Assembly: GCA_030731635.1 (NCBI GenBank)
Contig: JANQTR010000263.1
Coordinates: 1-6,368, forward strand
Reading direction: 5' to 3'
Source: Erythrobacter sp.
GTDB lineage: Bacteria > Pseudomonadota > Alphaproteobacteria > Sphingomonadales > Sphingomonadaceae
DNA: 6,368 nt
Position 1 is the first letter of the stretch. Every line of letters starts with the position of its first letter. Shown here in pieces: positions 1-6,127 of the stretch. Under the pieces are notes generated by a model that made no database searches, was not told the origin of the DNA, and saw nothing but the letters and a program-made list of their open reading frames with translations. The translations under genes were made by a program, and so were the position numbers.

Positions 1-1662
1 GTCGGACAGGGCCAGCTCGCCCTCCAGCGCATAGACTTTCAAGCGCAGCACATCCGCCCCGTCGCCGGCAAGGCGATAGAGGCGCGCGGCGCGGGCCGCC
101 TGCGCTTCGCCCTCACCATCACCCAGCGCCAACGGGCGCAGCCGGGCGATATCACGGGCGGCTTCTTCGGGGCCGTAGGTCAGGCGGTATCCGGTCGGGA
201 AGGCCGGGGCATAGCGCGCGGCGAGGGCAGCGGCGCGGCCTTCCTCTTCGAATCCGGCCAGATGGGTCGCCACCGCTTCGTTCCAGCCGCGCAGCAGTTC
301 GACCAATTGCGCTTCGATGCCGGCATCGCTGGGCAGATCACCGCAGGCCCGCACATCAATCAGGAACCGCAGCAGCGCGAGCGAACCGCTCTCCACCTCA
401 AGGCTCCAATCGAGCAGGCCTGCGCCCGGCGTTGCCAGCAACATCGCCTGAATCTGCAACCGCACATCGGTCGACAGCTGATCACGCGGCAGCCACACAA
501 AGGCAAAGACATGGCGTTCCAGCGTGGCACGCACCATTACCACCCGCGGGCGGGGCCGATCGGTCAAGGCCATCTTGGCCGTCACCAGCGTGCTGACGCA
601 GGCCGGATCAAACGCGGTCAAAAGATCATTGGGCAACGAGGTAAAGGCATGGACCAGGGCCTTGCCATTGTGCCCGGCTGGATCGAACTTGAGCTGCTCT
701 GCCGTTCCCGACAGCAGCGCGCGCAACACAGGCACTTCGCCCGGCCGCGCGTTCATCGCCGCGCTGGTCCACAGCCCGGCATGGATCGACAGGGCGGCGG
801 TCTTGCCGTCGGCGCGATGCGGTACGATCACCAGATCCAGCGGACTGGCGCGGTGGACGCGCGATTGCACGTTGGATTTGATCATCAGCAGCGCGCGCGG
901 AGTGCCTGCGGCATCATGGTCATCAAACCATTCAAATGCGCGTTGCAGCGATATTTCGGCCAGCAATTCGCGCGACGAACTGCGGCAAATACCCAGGACA
1001 TCAGTTTCGCGCCCATCGCAGTGGCGGGTCAGATGGCCCAGCTGCGTCAACTTCCCGCCGTTGAGCCAGCCGAGCAGCGCCGCCGCTTCGGCATCAGCCG
1101 CGCCGGTCAAGGCCGTATCTTCGGCCATGGCGGCCTGCATCTTGGGCCAATCGCTGACGGCGGCATGGACATCGGCCAGCGCCGCCTGCAAGGCTTCAAG
1201 CAGGTCGCGCCGCTGCCGCGCATCGACGCGCGGGGTTTCGCAATAGATCAGCGATTCGGGCCGGGCTGATGAAGCGCCGGGCGCTTCCTTGGCCCCCGGC
1301 TTGCCCAAGGCTGTGATCGCGCCTGTATCATCGCGTTCCACCGCGATTACCGGGTGCAGCAGCAGATCAATCCCAAGCCCAAGCGCAGCCATCGCTGCGG
1401 CAATTGAATCGACCAGAAACGGCATGTCATCATTGATGATCGCGATCCGCAGGTGCCGCCGGCCATCGCTGGCGGATTCGATCTGGACCAGCGATTGCCC
1501 GGCCGCGCGGGTACGAGCAGCGCCAAGCAGGAACCCTGCCGCCTCGTCCATCGCCGCGGTGTCGGCCAGGCCTTCGCCCGGCAGCAAGGATGCTTCGAGA
1601 TGCAGGCGCAGCGCTTTCATCAGCGCGCGCTCCGGCGCTTGTGTGGTGGTTTTCGGCCCCAT
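1..1662 (-). CDS. NAD-specific glutamate dehydrogenase, N-terminal part (3' end outside window)
   Basis: The enzyme oxidatively deaminates L-glutamate to 2-oxoglutarate and ammonium with NAD+, feeding amino-acid carbon into the TCA cycle in the cytoplasm. I translated this frame by hand: it is open without a stop from ATG 1662 to base 1, giving 554 residues. Two stretches are diagnostic of the large (about 1600-residue) Bac_GDH/GdhB-GdhZ family: INDDMPFLVDS around residues 76-86, in the first ACT-like regulatory domain, and WLPRDQLSTDVR at residues 390-401. The stretch RLKVYALEGELALSD closes the visible part. The catalytic and NAD-binding domains would lie beyond the left edge, so activity cannot be judged. 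The ATG has a GGGAG ribosome site 7 nt upstream. A possible low-complexity linker (about residues 112-133, rich in Gly, Ala, Pro and Lys) contains a perfect inverted repeat. In relatives such enzymes are allosterically controlled, for example by arginine. Family assignment is firm; the symbol (gdhB or gdhZ) varies by lineage. Confidence 0.93.
   Translation of the reverse strand, partial: MGPKTTTQAPERALMKALRLHLEASLLPGEGLADTAAMDEAAGFLLGAARTRAAGQSLVQIESASDGRRHLRIAIINDDMPFLVDSIAAAMAALGLGIDLLLHPVIAVERDDTGAITALGKPGAKEAPGASSARPESLIYCETPRVDARQRRDLLEALQAALADVHAAVSDWPKMQAAMAEDTALTGAADAEAAALLGWLNGGKLTQLGHLTRHCDGRETDVLGICRSSSRELLAEISLQRAFEWFDDHDAAGTPRALLMIKSNVQSRVHRASPLDLVIVPHRADGKTAALSIHAGLWTSAAMNARPGEVPVLRALLSGTAEQLKFDPAGHNGKALVHAFTSLPNDLLTAFDPACVSTLVTAKMALTDRPRPRVVMVRATLERHVFAFVWLPRDQLSTDVRLQIQAMLLATPGAGLLDWSLEVESGSLALLRFLIDVRACGDLPSDAGIEAQLVELLRGWNEAVATHLAGFEEEGRAAALAARYAPAFPTGYRLTYGPEEAARDIARLRPLALGDGEGEAQAARAARLYRLAGDGADVLRLKVYALEGELALSD
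1271..1287. repeat. Perfect 7-bp inverted repeat with 3-nt loop inside the glutamate dehydrogenase gene
   Basis: GAAGCGC and GCGCTTC flank a CGG loop. In the minus-strand reading frame the repeat codes for part of the Lys-Glu-Ala-Pro-Gly-Ala-Ser linker (about residues 126-131). It could form a stable mRNA hairpin. No U-tract follows on either strand, so it is not an intrinsic terminator. It may simply reflect GC-rich Ala/Gly coding. Confidence 0.5.
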
Positions 1663-1669
1663 TACTTGG

Positions 1670-1674
1670 CTCCC
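1670..1674 (-). promoter_or_regulatory. Ribosome binding site of the glutamate dehydrogenase gene
   Basis: GGGAG on the minus strand lies 7 nt before ATG 1662. It is the best Shine-Dalgarno match near the open frame, which extends upstream only to a TAA at 1710-1708. It supports this ATG over the later Met at residue 15. Confidence 0.65.
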
Positions 1675-1706
1675 GCCGTCCTGCGATCCAGCATCACGTG
1701 GCTGTA

Positions 1707-1712
1707 ATTATA
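1707..1712 (-). promoter_or_regulatory. Candidate -10 element (TATAAT) for the glutamate dehydrogenase gene
   Basis: A perfect TATAAT hexamer reads on the minus strand inside an AT-rich patch (about 1705-1735) that stands out against the GC-rich surroundings. It sits 44 bp before ATG 1662, so a transcript starting near 1700 would have a leader of about 38 nt. The -35 region is poor: the hexamer 17 bp upstream is ACGATT, and no TTGACA-like sequence fits at 16-18 bp. There is no extended -10 TGn. An activator or an alternative sigma factor may therefore be needed. The call rests on the hexamer and its position only. Confidence 0.45.
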
Positions 1713-1741
1713 TTGTGCCGGATTGTTTTAATCGTGTCTTT

Positions 1742-1785
1742 CGCGATACGCGCTTACCCCCATCTGGCGCAAGCGTGTTCAACAC
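1742..1785. repeat. Cluster of short inverted repeats upstream of the glutamate dehydrogenase promoter
   Basis: Three small dyads crowd the gap between the oxidoreductase stop and the candidate promoter. They are CGCG-ATA-CGCG at 1742-1752, CGCTT/AAGCG arms at 1751-1755 and 1771-1775 with a 15-nt loop, and GTGTT-C-AACAC at 1775-1785. They lie about 40 to 85 bp upstream of the predicted transcription start, a position suited to regulator binding. None has the long GC stem plus U-run of an intrinsic terminator. Short dyads like these also arise by chance, so function is unproven. Confidence 0.3.
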
Positions 1786-1790
1786 CTGTC

Positions 1791-2786
1791 TTACCCGGCA
1801 GAGACGGTTTCGCAGGCTTCAATCGTCAGTTCGATCGATCGGATGCGTGCGCCTGCATCATAGGTCGCGCCGGACAGCAGGATCTCGTCCGCGCCGGTGC
1901 GTTTGACGAAAGCGGCAATGCCATCGCGCACTTGCGCCGGCGTCCCCACCGCAGCCGCCTGTCCGATATGCGCCAGCATCGCCTGGGCAGGCGCGGGCAG
2001 TGTGTCGGTGTAACCGGCAATCGGCGGCGGCAGCTTGCCGGGGGTGCCACTGCGCAGCCGCACAAAGCTTTGCTGCTGGCTCGACGCGAGCAAGCGCGCC
2101 TCAGCTTCGGTTTCGGCGGCAAACACGTTCATCGCCACCATCACATGCGGGCGGTCGAGCGCCTCGGAAGGCTGGAAATCGCGGCGATAGACCGCCAGCG
2201 CCGCGTCGAGATGATCGGGCGCAAAATGCGCAGCAAAGGCATAGGGCAGGCCCAGCTTGGCGGCCAATTGCGCGCCGAACAGGCTTGACCCCAGCATCCA
2301 CAGTTCAACCTTTGCGCCCAGTCCCGGCGTCGCGTGAATCGGCAGGTCGATATCGCCCGTCAACAACGCGCGCAGTTCGACCACGTCCTGCGGGAAATAT
2401 TCGGCGGCCTGATGCAGGTTCTTGCGCAGCGCGCGCTGCAATTCCGGCCCGGCGCCGGGCGCGCGGCCCAGCCCCAGATCAATCCGCCCCGGAAACAATG
2501 CGTCAAGCGTGCCGAATTGTTCGGCAATCTGGAACGGGGTGTGGTTGGGCAACATGATCCCGCCCGAACCAATCCGGATGCGGCTGGTAGCATTGCCGAT
2601 ATGGGCGAGCACGACCGATGTCGCCCCGCCCGCAATCCCGTCCATCGCGTGATGTTCGGCGACCCAGAACCGGTCACACCCCAGCGCCTCTGCCGCGCGG
2701 GCGAGGTCGGTGGCGGCGGCAAAGGCTTCTGGCAATGAGCCACCTTCGCGCACCGGCACCAGATCGAGCACGGAAAAACGGGTCAT
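1791..2786 (-). CDS. LLM-class flavin-dependent oxidoreductase (luciferase-like, group 1 / YhbW type)
   Basis: This 331-residue cytoplasmic enzyme belongs to the bacterial luciferase-like monooxygenase superfamily, a TIM-barrel fold using reduced flavin (FMN or F420 in different subfamilies). Landmarks of the group 1 MsnO8/YhbW-like subfamily are a start of strand 1 reading FSVLDLVPVREG (residues 4-15), FWVAEHHAMDGIAG (40-53), IRIGSGGIMLPNHTP (70-84) and FPGRIDLGLGRAPG (98-111). The C-terminus has VGTPAQVRDGI and the closing ADEILLSGATYD helix-strand region. Length is typical for the family and nothing appears broken. The ATG is preceded by AGGAG at 8 nt and overlaps the TPR gene stop by 4 bp (ATGA), indicating translational coupling. 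The physiological substrate is not known for this subfamily and cannot be read from sequence; the E. coli homologue YhbW also lacks a settled role. Confidence 0.9.
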   Translation of the reverse strand: MTRFSVLDLVPVREGGSLPEAFAAATDLARAAEALGCDRFWVAEHHAMDGIAGGATSVVLAHIGNATSRIRIGSGGIMLPNHTPFQIAEQFGTLDALFPGRIDLGLGRAPGAGPELQRALRKNLHQAAEYFPQDVVELRALLTGDIDLPIHATPGLGAKVELWMLGSSLFGAQLAAKLGLPYAFAAHFAPDHLDAALAVYRRDFQPSEALDRPHVMVAMNVFAAETEAEARLLASSQQQSFVRLRSGTPGKLPPPIAGYTDTLPAPAQAMLAHIGQAAAVGTPAQVRDGIAAFVKRTGADEILLSGATYDAGARIRSIELTIEACETVSAG

Positions 2787-3634
2787 GGTTGCAGCTCCTG
2801 CGGTTGCGGCGTGGCGGGCGGAGTCTCGGCTGCGGGGCCGAGCTGTGCAAGATATTCCTGCGCGGTTTCGGCGGCCGGGCCGGGGCCGATGGCGATAACC
2901 GATTCCCAGCTCGCCCGCGCCGCAGCATCGCGCCCGGCCAGCACCGCGATCACACCCGCCTCCAGCCCGATTTCGGGATTGTCCGGGGTCAGCAGCGCAG
3001 CGCGTTCAATCGCGCCTTGCGCTTCGTCCAGCCGCTCCAGCCGCCGCAGCAGCGTCGCCTTGAGCAACCAGCCTTCGCTGCGTTCAGGGGCAAGCGTGGT
3101 GGCCGCTTCCAGCGCCGCCAGCGCTTCATCACCGCGCCCCAATATCACCAGCGCGCGGGCGCGATCGGTCGCGGCAATCGCCCCGAGCGATGCAGCGCTG
3201 ACAGCGCGAGCATCACTCTCGGCCAGCGCGAGCAGATCGAGCGCGCCTGCCGCATCGCCGCCTGCCAGCGCGGCATTGCCAGCCAGCGCCGCAAACCGCG
3301 CACGGGTGCGCTGTTCATCAGCCGGGGTTTCATCATGCGCAGCGATAAAGGCGGCGCGGGCATCGTCCCACAAGCCAAGCGCGGCCGCCGCCGTGCCAAG
3401 GCAGTGGTTGGCAAGCACCCGGTCAGCCCCGGTCGTCTCGCTGCGCCGGATCTGCGCCGTGGTGTGGGCGCGTGCCGGATCGGCTTCAATCTGATCGAAG
3501 CACGCCTCAAACCAGGTGCTGCCCGCATTCGCTTCCGCACGCGGCGGACGGTCGCGTACCAGCTCGTCCCCCGCAATCGCTCCGGCGAGCGGATTGGGGC
3601 CAACTTGCAGCAGCAGGGCGAGGATCAGTGACAC
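2783..3634 (-). CDS. Tetratricopeptide-repeat protein, probably exported or membrane-anchored
   Basis: This is a 283-residue Ala-rich protein (the first codon is GTG). A short hydrophobic N-terminus (LILALLL, residues 3-9, then a small-residue stretch to about 22) could be a weak signal peptide or anchor, though it lacks the usual basic n-region. From about residue 70 onward it is helical-repeat sequence with TPR signatures: residues 75-104 (Leu-Gly-Leu-Trp-Asp-Asp-Ala then a Pro ending), 112-140, 157-185 (LGRGDEALAALEAATTLAPE), 186-219 (LERLDEAQGAIERAALLTPD) and 220-251. Cys45 and Cys78 could pair if it is periplasmic. The tail is Pro/Gln-rich. TPRs serve as protein-protein scaffolds; no catalytic motif is visible and the partner is unknown. 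The gene starts 8 bp after the hydrolase stop and overlaps the oxidoreductase start, so it is the middle gene of a three-gene operon. Start choice is uncertain: the ribosome site is weak (GGA about 13 nt upstream) and the frame stays open a short way into the hydrolase gene. Confidence 0.82.
   Translation of the reverse strand: MSLILALLLQVGPNPLAGAIAGDELVRDRPPRAEANAGSTWFEACFDQIEADPARAHTTAQIRRSETTGADRVLANHCLGTAAAALGLWDDARAAFIAAHDETPADEQRTRARFAALAGNAALAGGDAAGALDLLALAESDARAVSAASLGAIAATDRARALVILGRGDEALAALEAATTLAPERSEGWLLKATLLRRLERLDEAQGAIERAALLTPDNPEIGLEAGVIAVLAGRDAAARASWESVIAIGPGPAAETAQEYLAQLGPAAETPPATPQPQELQP
2795..2799 (-). promoter_or_regulatory. Ribosome binding site of the flavin-dependent oxidoreductase
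   Basis: AGGAG on the minus strand lies 8 nt before ATG 2786, inside the last codons of the TPR gene. This gives the oxidoreductase its own strong initiation signal in addition to coupling through the ATGA overlap. Confidence 0.75.
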
Positions 3635-3642
3635 GTCAGGCG

Positions 3643-4377
3643 CTATCCGTAAAATTCGGCCACGATGGCCTTGATGGCGGCAATGTCGCTTTCCCGCGAC
3701 AGGCGATGATCGCCGTCTTCTATCAGGGTTACCTGAACATCGTCCGACCGCAGCGCCGCTTTAAGGCGCAGGCTCACCTCCCACGGCACATCGGCATCGG
3801 CCTTGCCATGGATCAGCCGCACCGGGCAGGTGAGGCCGATGGCGCTTTCCAGCCGCAAATGACATTCGGCGTCGGCGAAAAACGCGGCATAGGTGGGCGT
3901 TGGTTCGGGGCCATAGGGATTGGGTTCGTAAATCGTCTCCCCCGCCGCCAAGGCCCTGCGCTGTTCCTCGGTATAGCCCCAGCGGGTGAAATCGGGCGCG
4001 GCAGCGATGCCGATCATCCCGGCAAGGCGGTGCTTGAGGTGTTCAGCCACCAGCAGCATCAGCCACCCGCCCATCGATGATCCGACCAGTAGCACCGGCC
4101 CGCTGACGTAAGAGGCGACCAGCGCCAGCACCTCATCGCGCCAGCGGGACAGCATGCCATCGGCAAACGCGCCGTCACTCATCCCGCAGCCCGAATAGTC
4201 GAGCAGCAGGCACGCGCGGCCCATTGCTTCAGCCTCGGCGAACAGCGCAGTCGCCTTGCTGCCGGCCATGTCGGACATGTAGCCGGGCAGGAACACCAGG
4301 CACGGACCAACCCCGTGGGTGTAGCGGAAGGCGATGCGGCGGCCATCGTAAAGGGTGTGGTGGAGGATATTGCTCAT
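3643..4377 (-). CDS. Alpha/beta hydrolase, ABHD10-like serine esterase
   Basis: This 244-residue cytoplasmic hydrolase has the full alpha/beta-hydrolase layout. The oxyanion-side loop reads VFLPGYMSDMAGSKA (residues 28-42), followed by LLLDYSGCGMSDG (57-69). The nucleophile elbow is GSSMGGW with Ser101. The acid lies in HGKADADVPW, where the HGxxDxxVP spacing picks Asp194, and the base in DGDHRLS is His224. These local sequences resemble mitochondrial ABHD10, an acyl-thioesterase and acyl-glucuronide esterase, and its alphaproteobacterial relatives. A small ester or thioester substrate is therefore likely, but the exact one is unknown. I chose ATG 4377 because it has GGAAG just upstream (4-nt spacing) and begins the conserved SNILHHTLYDGRRIAFRY segment. 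A longer form from TTG 4413 would add 12 non-conserved-looking residues. It is the first gene of the operon with the TPR protein and the oxidoreductase, and is divergent from the phosphatase gene. Confidence 0.9.
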   Translation of the reverse strand: MSNILHHTLYDGRRIAFRYTHGVGPCLVFLPGYMSDMAGSKATALFAEAEAMGRACLLLDYSGCGMSDGAFADGMLSRWRDEVLALVASYVSGPVLLVGSSMGGWLMLLVAEHLKHRLAGMIGIAAAPDFTRWGYTEEQRRALAAGETIYEPNPYGPEPTPTYAAFFADAECHLRLESAIGLTCPVRLIHGKADADVPWEVSLRLKAALRSDDVQVTLIEDGDHRLSRESDIAAIKAIVAEFYG

Positions 4378-4381
4378 CGCG

Positions 4382-4386
4382 CTTCC
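4382..4386 (-). promoter_or_regulatory. Likely ribosome binding site of the alpha/beta hydrolase
   Basis: GGAAG on the minus strand lies 4 nt before ATG 4377. The spacing is slightly short, but it is the only purine-rich match near this start, and it argues for ATG 4377 over TTG 4413, which has no such site. Confidence 0.45.
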
Positions 4387-4413
4387 ATGCCTTGCGCAGG
4401 CGTCCGGGTGCAA

Positions 4414-4453
4414 GCATTGTGAAGGCTGCAGCTGTCATAGCAGCGCAATGTGA
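4414..4453 (+). repeat. Near-identical 9-mer pair in the divergent intergenic region
   Basis: GCATTGTGA (4414-4422) and GCAATGTGA (4445-4453) differ at one base and start 31 bp apart, close to three helical turns. They flank the Pho-like half-site. The second copy overlaps the start of the phosphatase ribosome site. Same-face spacing would suit two monomers of one regulator, but two copies of a 9-mer are weak evidence. Confidence 0.25.
4432..4439 (+). promoter_or_regulatory. Pho-box-like half-site upstream of the phosphatase gene
   Basis: CTGTCATA exactly matches the first half of the PhoB-binding Pho box (CTGTCAT, 4-nt AT-rich spacer, CTGTCAT). It lies 32 bp before ATG 4472 of a PhoD-type phosphatase, the class of gene PhoB commonly activates on phosphate starvation. 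The downstream repeat is weak: GCGCAAT at the expected 11-bp offset matches only 3 of 7 positions. The spacer GCA is not AT-rich, and no good -10 follows at the right distance. This is either a degenerate PhoB site or coincidence. Confidence 0.35.
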
Positions 4454-4458
4454 GAGGA
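4453..4458 (+). promoter_or_regulatory. Probable ribosome binding site of the PhoD-family phosphatase
   Basis: AGAGGA lies 13 nt before ATG 4472, longer than the usual 5-9 nt. In-frame TGA (4451-4453) and TAG (4460-4462) stops rule out an earlier start, including ATG 4448, so ATG 4472 is the earliest possible ATG. Confidence 0.5.
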
Positions 4459-4471
4459 ATAGAGCGCCGCC

Positions 4472-6127
4472 ATGGACACCGCCACCCAGCCAGCGCGCGC
4501 CGCGACCGCGCTCACCCGCCGCACCCTTTTCACCCTCGCCGGCGCGTCTGCCGCGCTCGCCGCCGCACCCGGCGCCGCCCGCGGTTTCGGCAGCGGTTTC
4601 ACCCATTCGGTCGCGAGTGGAGAGCCTGCCGCCAATTCCGTGCTGCTATGGACGCGCTTTGTCGCCGAAGCGGAGACGCAGCTGACCTGGCAGATCAGCA
4701 CAAGCGAGGATTTCACCCGCCCCGTGGCCGAAGGCAGCACCGCCGCCAGCCCGGCGCGCGATTGGTGCGCCAAAGGTGTGGCGACCGGCCTCGCGCCCAA
4801 TCGCTGGTATTTCTACCGGTTCATCGCGCCGGGCGGCGCGACCTCGCCGGTGGGTCGCACCCGGACTTTGCCCGAAGGGCCAACGGCCGGGTTCAAGCTC
4901 GCAGTGTTTTCCTGCTCGAACTACGGGTTTGGCTATTTCAACGCCTATGGCCACGCCGCCGAAGCCAATGATTGCGACCTTGCGGTGCATCTGGGCGATT
5001 ACATCTACGAATATGGCGCGGGCACCTATCCCGATGCGGGCGAGGCAGCGCCCGAACGCGTGCTCGACCCGGCGACCGAGATCGTCGCGCTGACCGATTA
5101 CCGCCTGCGCTATGCCACCTATCGCGCTGATCCCGATTGTCAGCGGTTGCATCAGGTGCTGCCGATGATCGCGGTGTGGGACGATCACGAAAGCGCGAAT
5201 GATAGCTGGAAGGACGGCGCGCAGAACCACCAGAGCGATACCGAAGGCGAATGGTCGGTGCGCAAGGCGATGGCCAAGCAGGCCTACCGCGAATGGATGC
5301 CGGTGGGGGATGAGGTCACCGCCGCCTATCAGATCGGCGATCTGGCGACCCTGTTCAAACTCGATACCCGGCTCGAAGGGCGCGATCAGCAGTTTGACCT
5401 TGGCAGGGTGATAGACGGGCAAAAGGACCCGCAGGCAATCACGGCAGCGCTGACAAAGTTCCGCGATGGCACCTGGGCAGAGCCGGAGCGGCAATTGCTG
5501 GGGCAGGCGCAGGAGGCTTGGCTGGCCGAAGGCCTCGCCGCTTCAACCGCCAGTGGGACAAGCTGGCAGGTGCTGGTGCAGCAAGTGCTGATCGGCAATC
5601 TCAGGACGCCCAAATCCCTCGCCAGCGAATTGGGCGATGGCCTGCCCGATTACATCCGCAAGCGGCTGGCCGTATCCAGCCTGGCCAGCACGGTTGGCCT
5701 GCCGCTGAACATGGATGCATGGGACGGTTATCCCGCCGCGCGCGAACGGGTGTTCAAGGCGGCGCTCAATGCCGATGCCAACCTGCTGGTGCTGGCAGGC
5801 GACACCCATAATGGCTGGGCGTTTGAACTGGCTCAGGATGGCGCCAAGGTCGGAGTTGAACTTGGTGTATGTTCGGTCAGCTCACCAGGATTTGAAAGCT
5901 ATCTCAAATCCATCCCGCCCGAGAAAATGGCAGCCTTGCTGGTGGCCGAGAACGAACAGCTCAAATGGGCCGACACCGCCCAGCGCGGCTATATGGTGGT
6001 GGAACTCACCCCGACCCGCGCAGTGACGGAATATCGCTTCACAGGCGGGGTCAAACAGCGTTCGACCAAGCTGGCGGGGACCAAGCGGATCGTGACCGAG
6101 AAGGGTTCGGCGGGGCTGGAATTCTAG
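4472..6127 (+). CDS. phoD: Alkaline phosphatase D (PhoD) family phosphatase/phosphodiesterase, Tat-exported
   Basis: This 551-residue enzyme is expected to cleave phosphate mono- or diesters outside the cytoplasm to release usable phosphate. The N-terminus carries a twin-arginine signal: TRRTLF (Arg16-Arg17) followed by an Ala-rich hydrophobic stretch to about residue 37. So it should be exported folded, with metals already bound. Residues 43-63 (FTHSVASGEP to LLWTRF) open the PhoD N-terminal beta domain, which runs to about 135. The metallophosphatase core follows. Its motifs are SCSNYG (Cys148), HLGDYIYEYG (Asp176, Tyr179), AVWDDHESAND (Asp237, Asp238, His239, Asn243) and LAGDTHNGW (Asp444, His446). 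Cys148, Asp176 and Tyr179 match the spacing of the Fe/Ca ligands Cys124, Asp151 and Tyr154 of Bacillus subtilis PhoD. No key residue seems lost and the length is normal. The gene is monocistronic here, divergent from the hydrolase operon and convergent with the XRE regulator, its TAG abutting that gene's stop. The exact substrate is not settled, since PhoD relatives also include phospholipase D-like activities. Confidence 0.93.
   Translation: MDTATQPARAATALTRRTLFTLAGASAALAAAPGAARGFGSGFTHSVASGEPAANSVLLWTRFVAEAETQLTWQISTSEDFTRPVAEGSTAASPARDWCAKGVATGLAPNRWYFYRFIAPGGATSPVGRTRTLPEGPTAGFKLAVFSCSNYGFGYFNAYGHAAEANDCDLAVHLGDYIYEYGAGTYPDAGEAAPERVLDPATEIVALTDYRLRYATYRADPDCQRLHQVLPMIAVWDDHESANDSWKDGAQNHQSDTEGEWSVRKAMAKQAYREWMPVGDEVTAAYQIGDLATLFKLDTRLEGRDQQFDLGRVIDGQKDPQAITAALTKFRDGTWAEPERQLLGQAQEAWLAEGLAASTASGTSWQVLVQQVLIGNLRTPKSLASELGDGLPDYIRKRLAVSSLASTVGLPLNMDAWDGYPAARERVFKAALNADANLLVLAGDTHNGWAFELAQDGAKVGVELGVCSVSSPGFESYLKSIPPEKMAALLVAENEQLKWADTAQRGYMVVELTPTRAVTEYRFTGGVKQRSTKLAGTKRIVTEKGSAGLEF

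Noticed and set aside
262..1269. A 335-codon plus-strand open frame, with a 240-codon frame at 524-1246 overlapping it
   Set aside because: Both lie antisense to the glutamate dehydrogenase gene, whose minus-strand frame is open from 1662 to the window edge and carries clear family motifs. The plus-strand translations are rich in Arg, Gln, His and Ser with no recognisable domain, as expected for shadow frames in GC-rich DNA.
1742..1790. Possible intrinsic terminator after the oxidoreductase gene
   Set aside because: The stems are only 4-5 bp and none is followed by a run of U in the transcript. Readthrough into the glutamate dehydrogenase gene cannot be excluded.
1289..3631. Plus-strand frames of 185 to 337 codons across the oxidoreductase and TPR genes
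   Set aside because: They are antisense to genes with convincing families and ribosome sites. Their translations are Arg/Ala/Pro-rich low-complexity sequence without motifs or plausible starts.
4378..4413. Longer hydrolase form starting at TTG 4413
   Set aside because: It would add 12 residues with no expected conservation and no ribosome site. ATG 4377 has GGAAG upstream and begins the conserved segment.
4448..4450. ATG upstream of the phosphatase start, in the same frame
   Set aside because: It is followed directly by TGA, with a further in-frame TAG at 4460, so it cannot start the phosphatase.
4646..5494. A 282-codon minus-strand frame inside the phosphatase gene
   Set aside because: It is fully antisense to well-conserved PhoD motifs and shows no domain of its own; I treat it as a shadow of the real gene.
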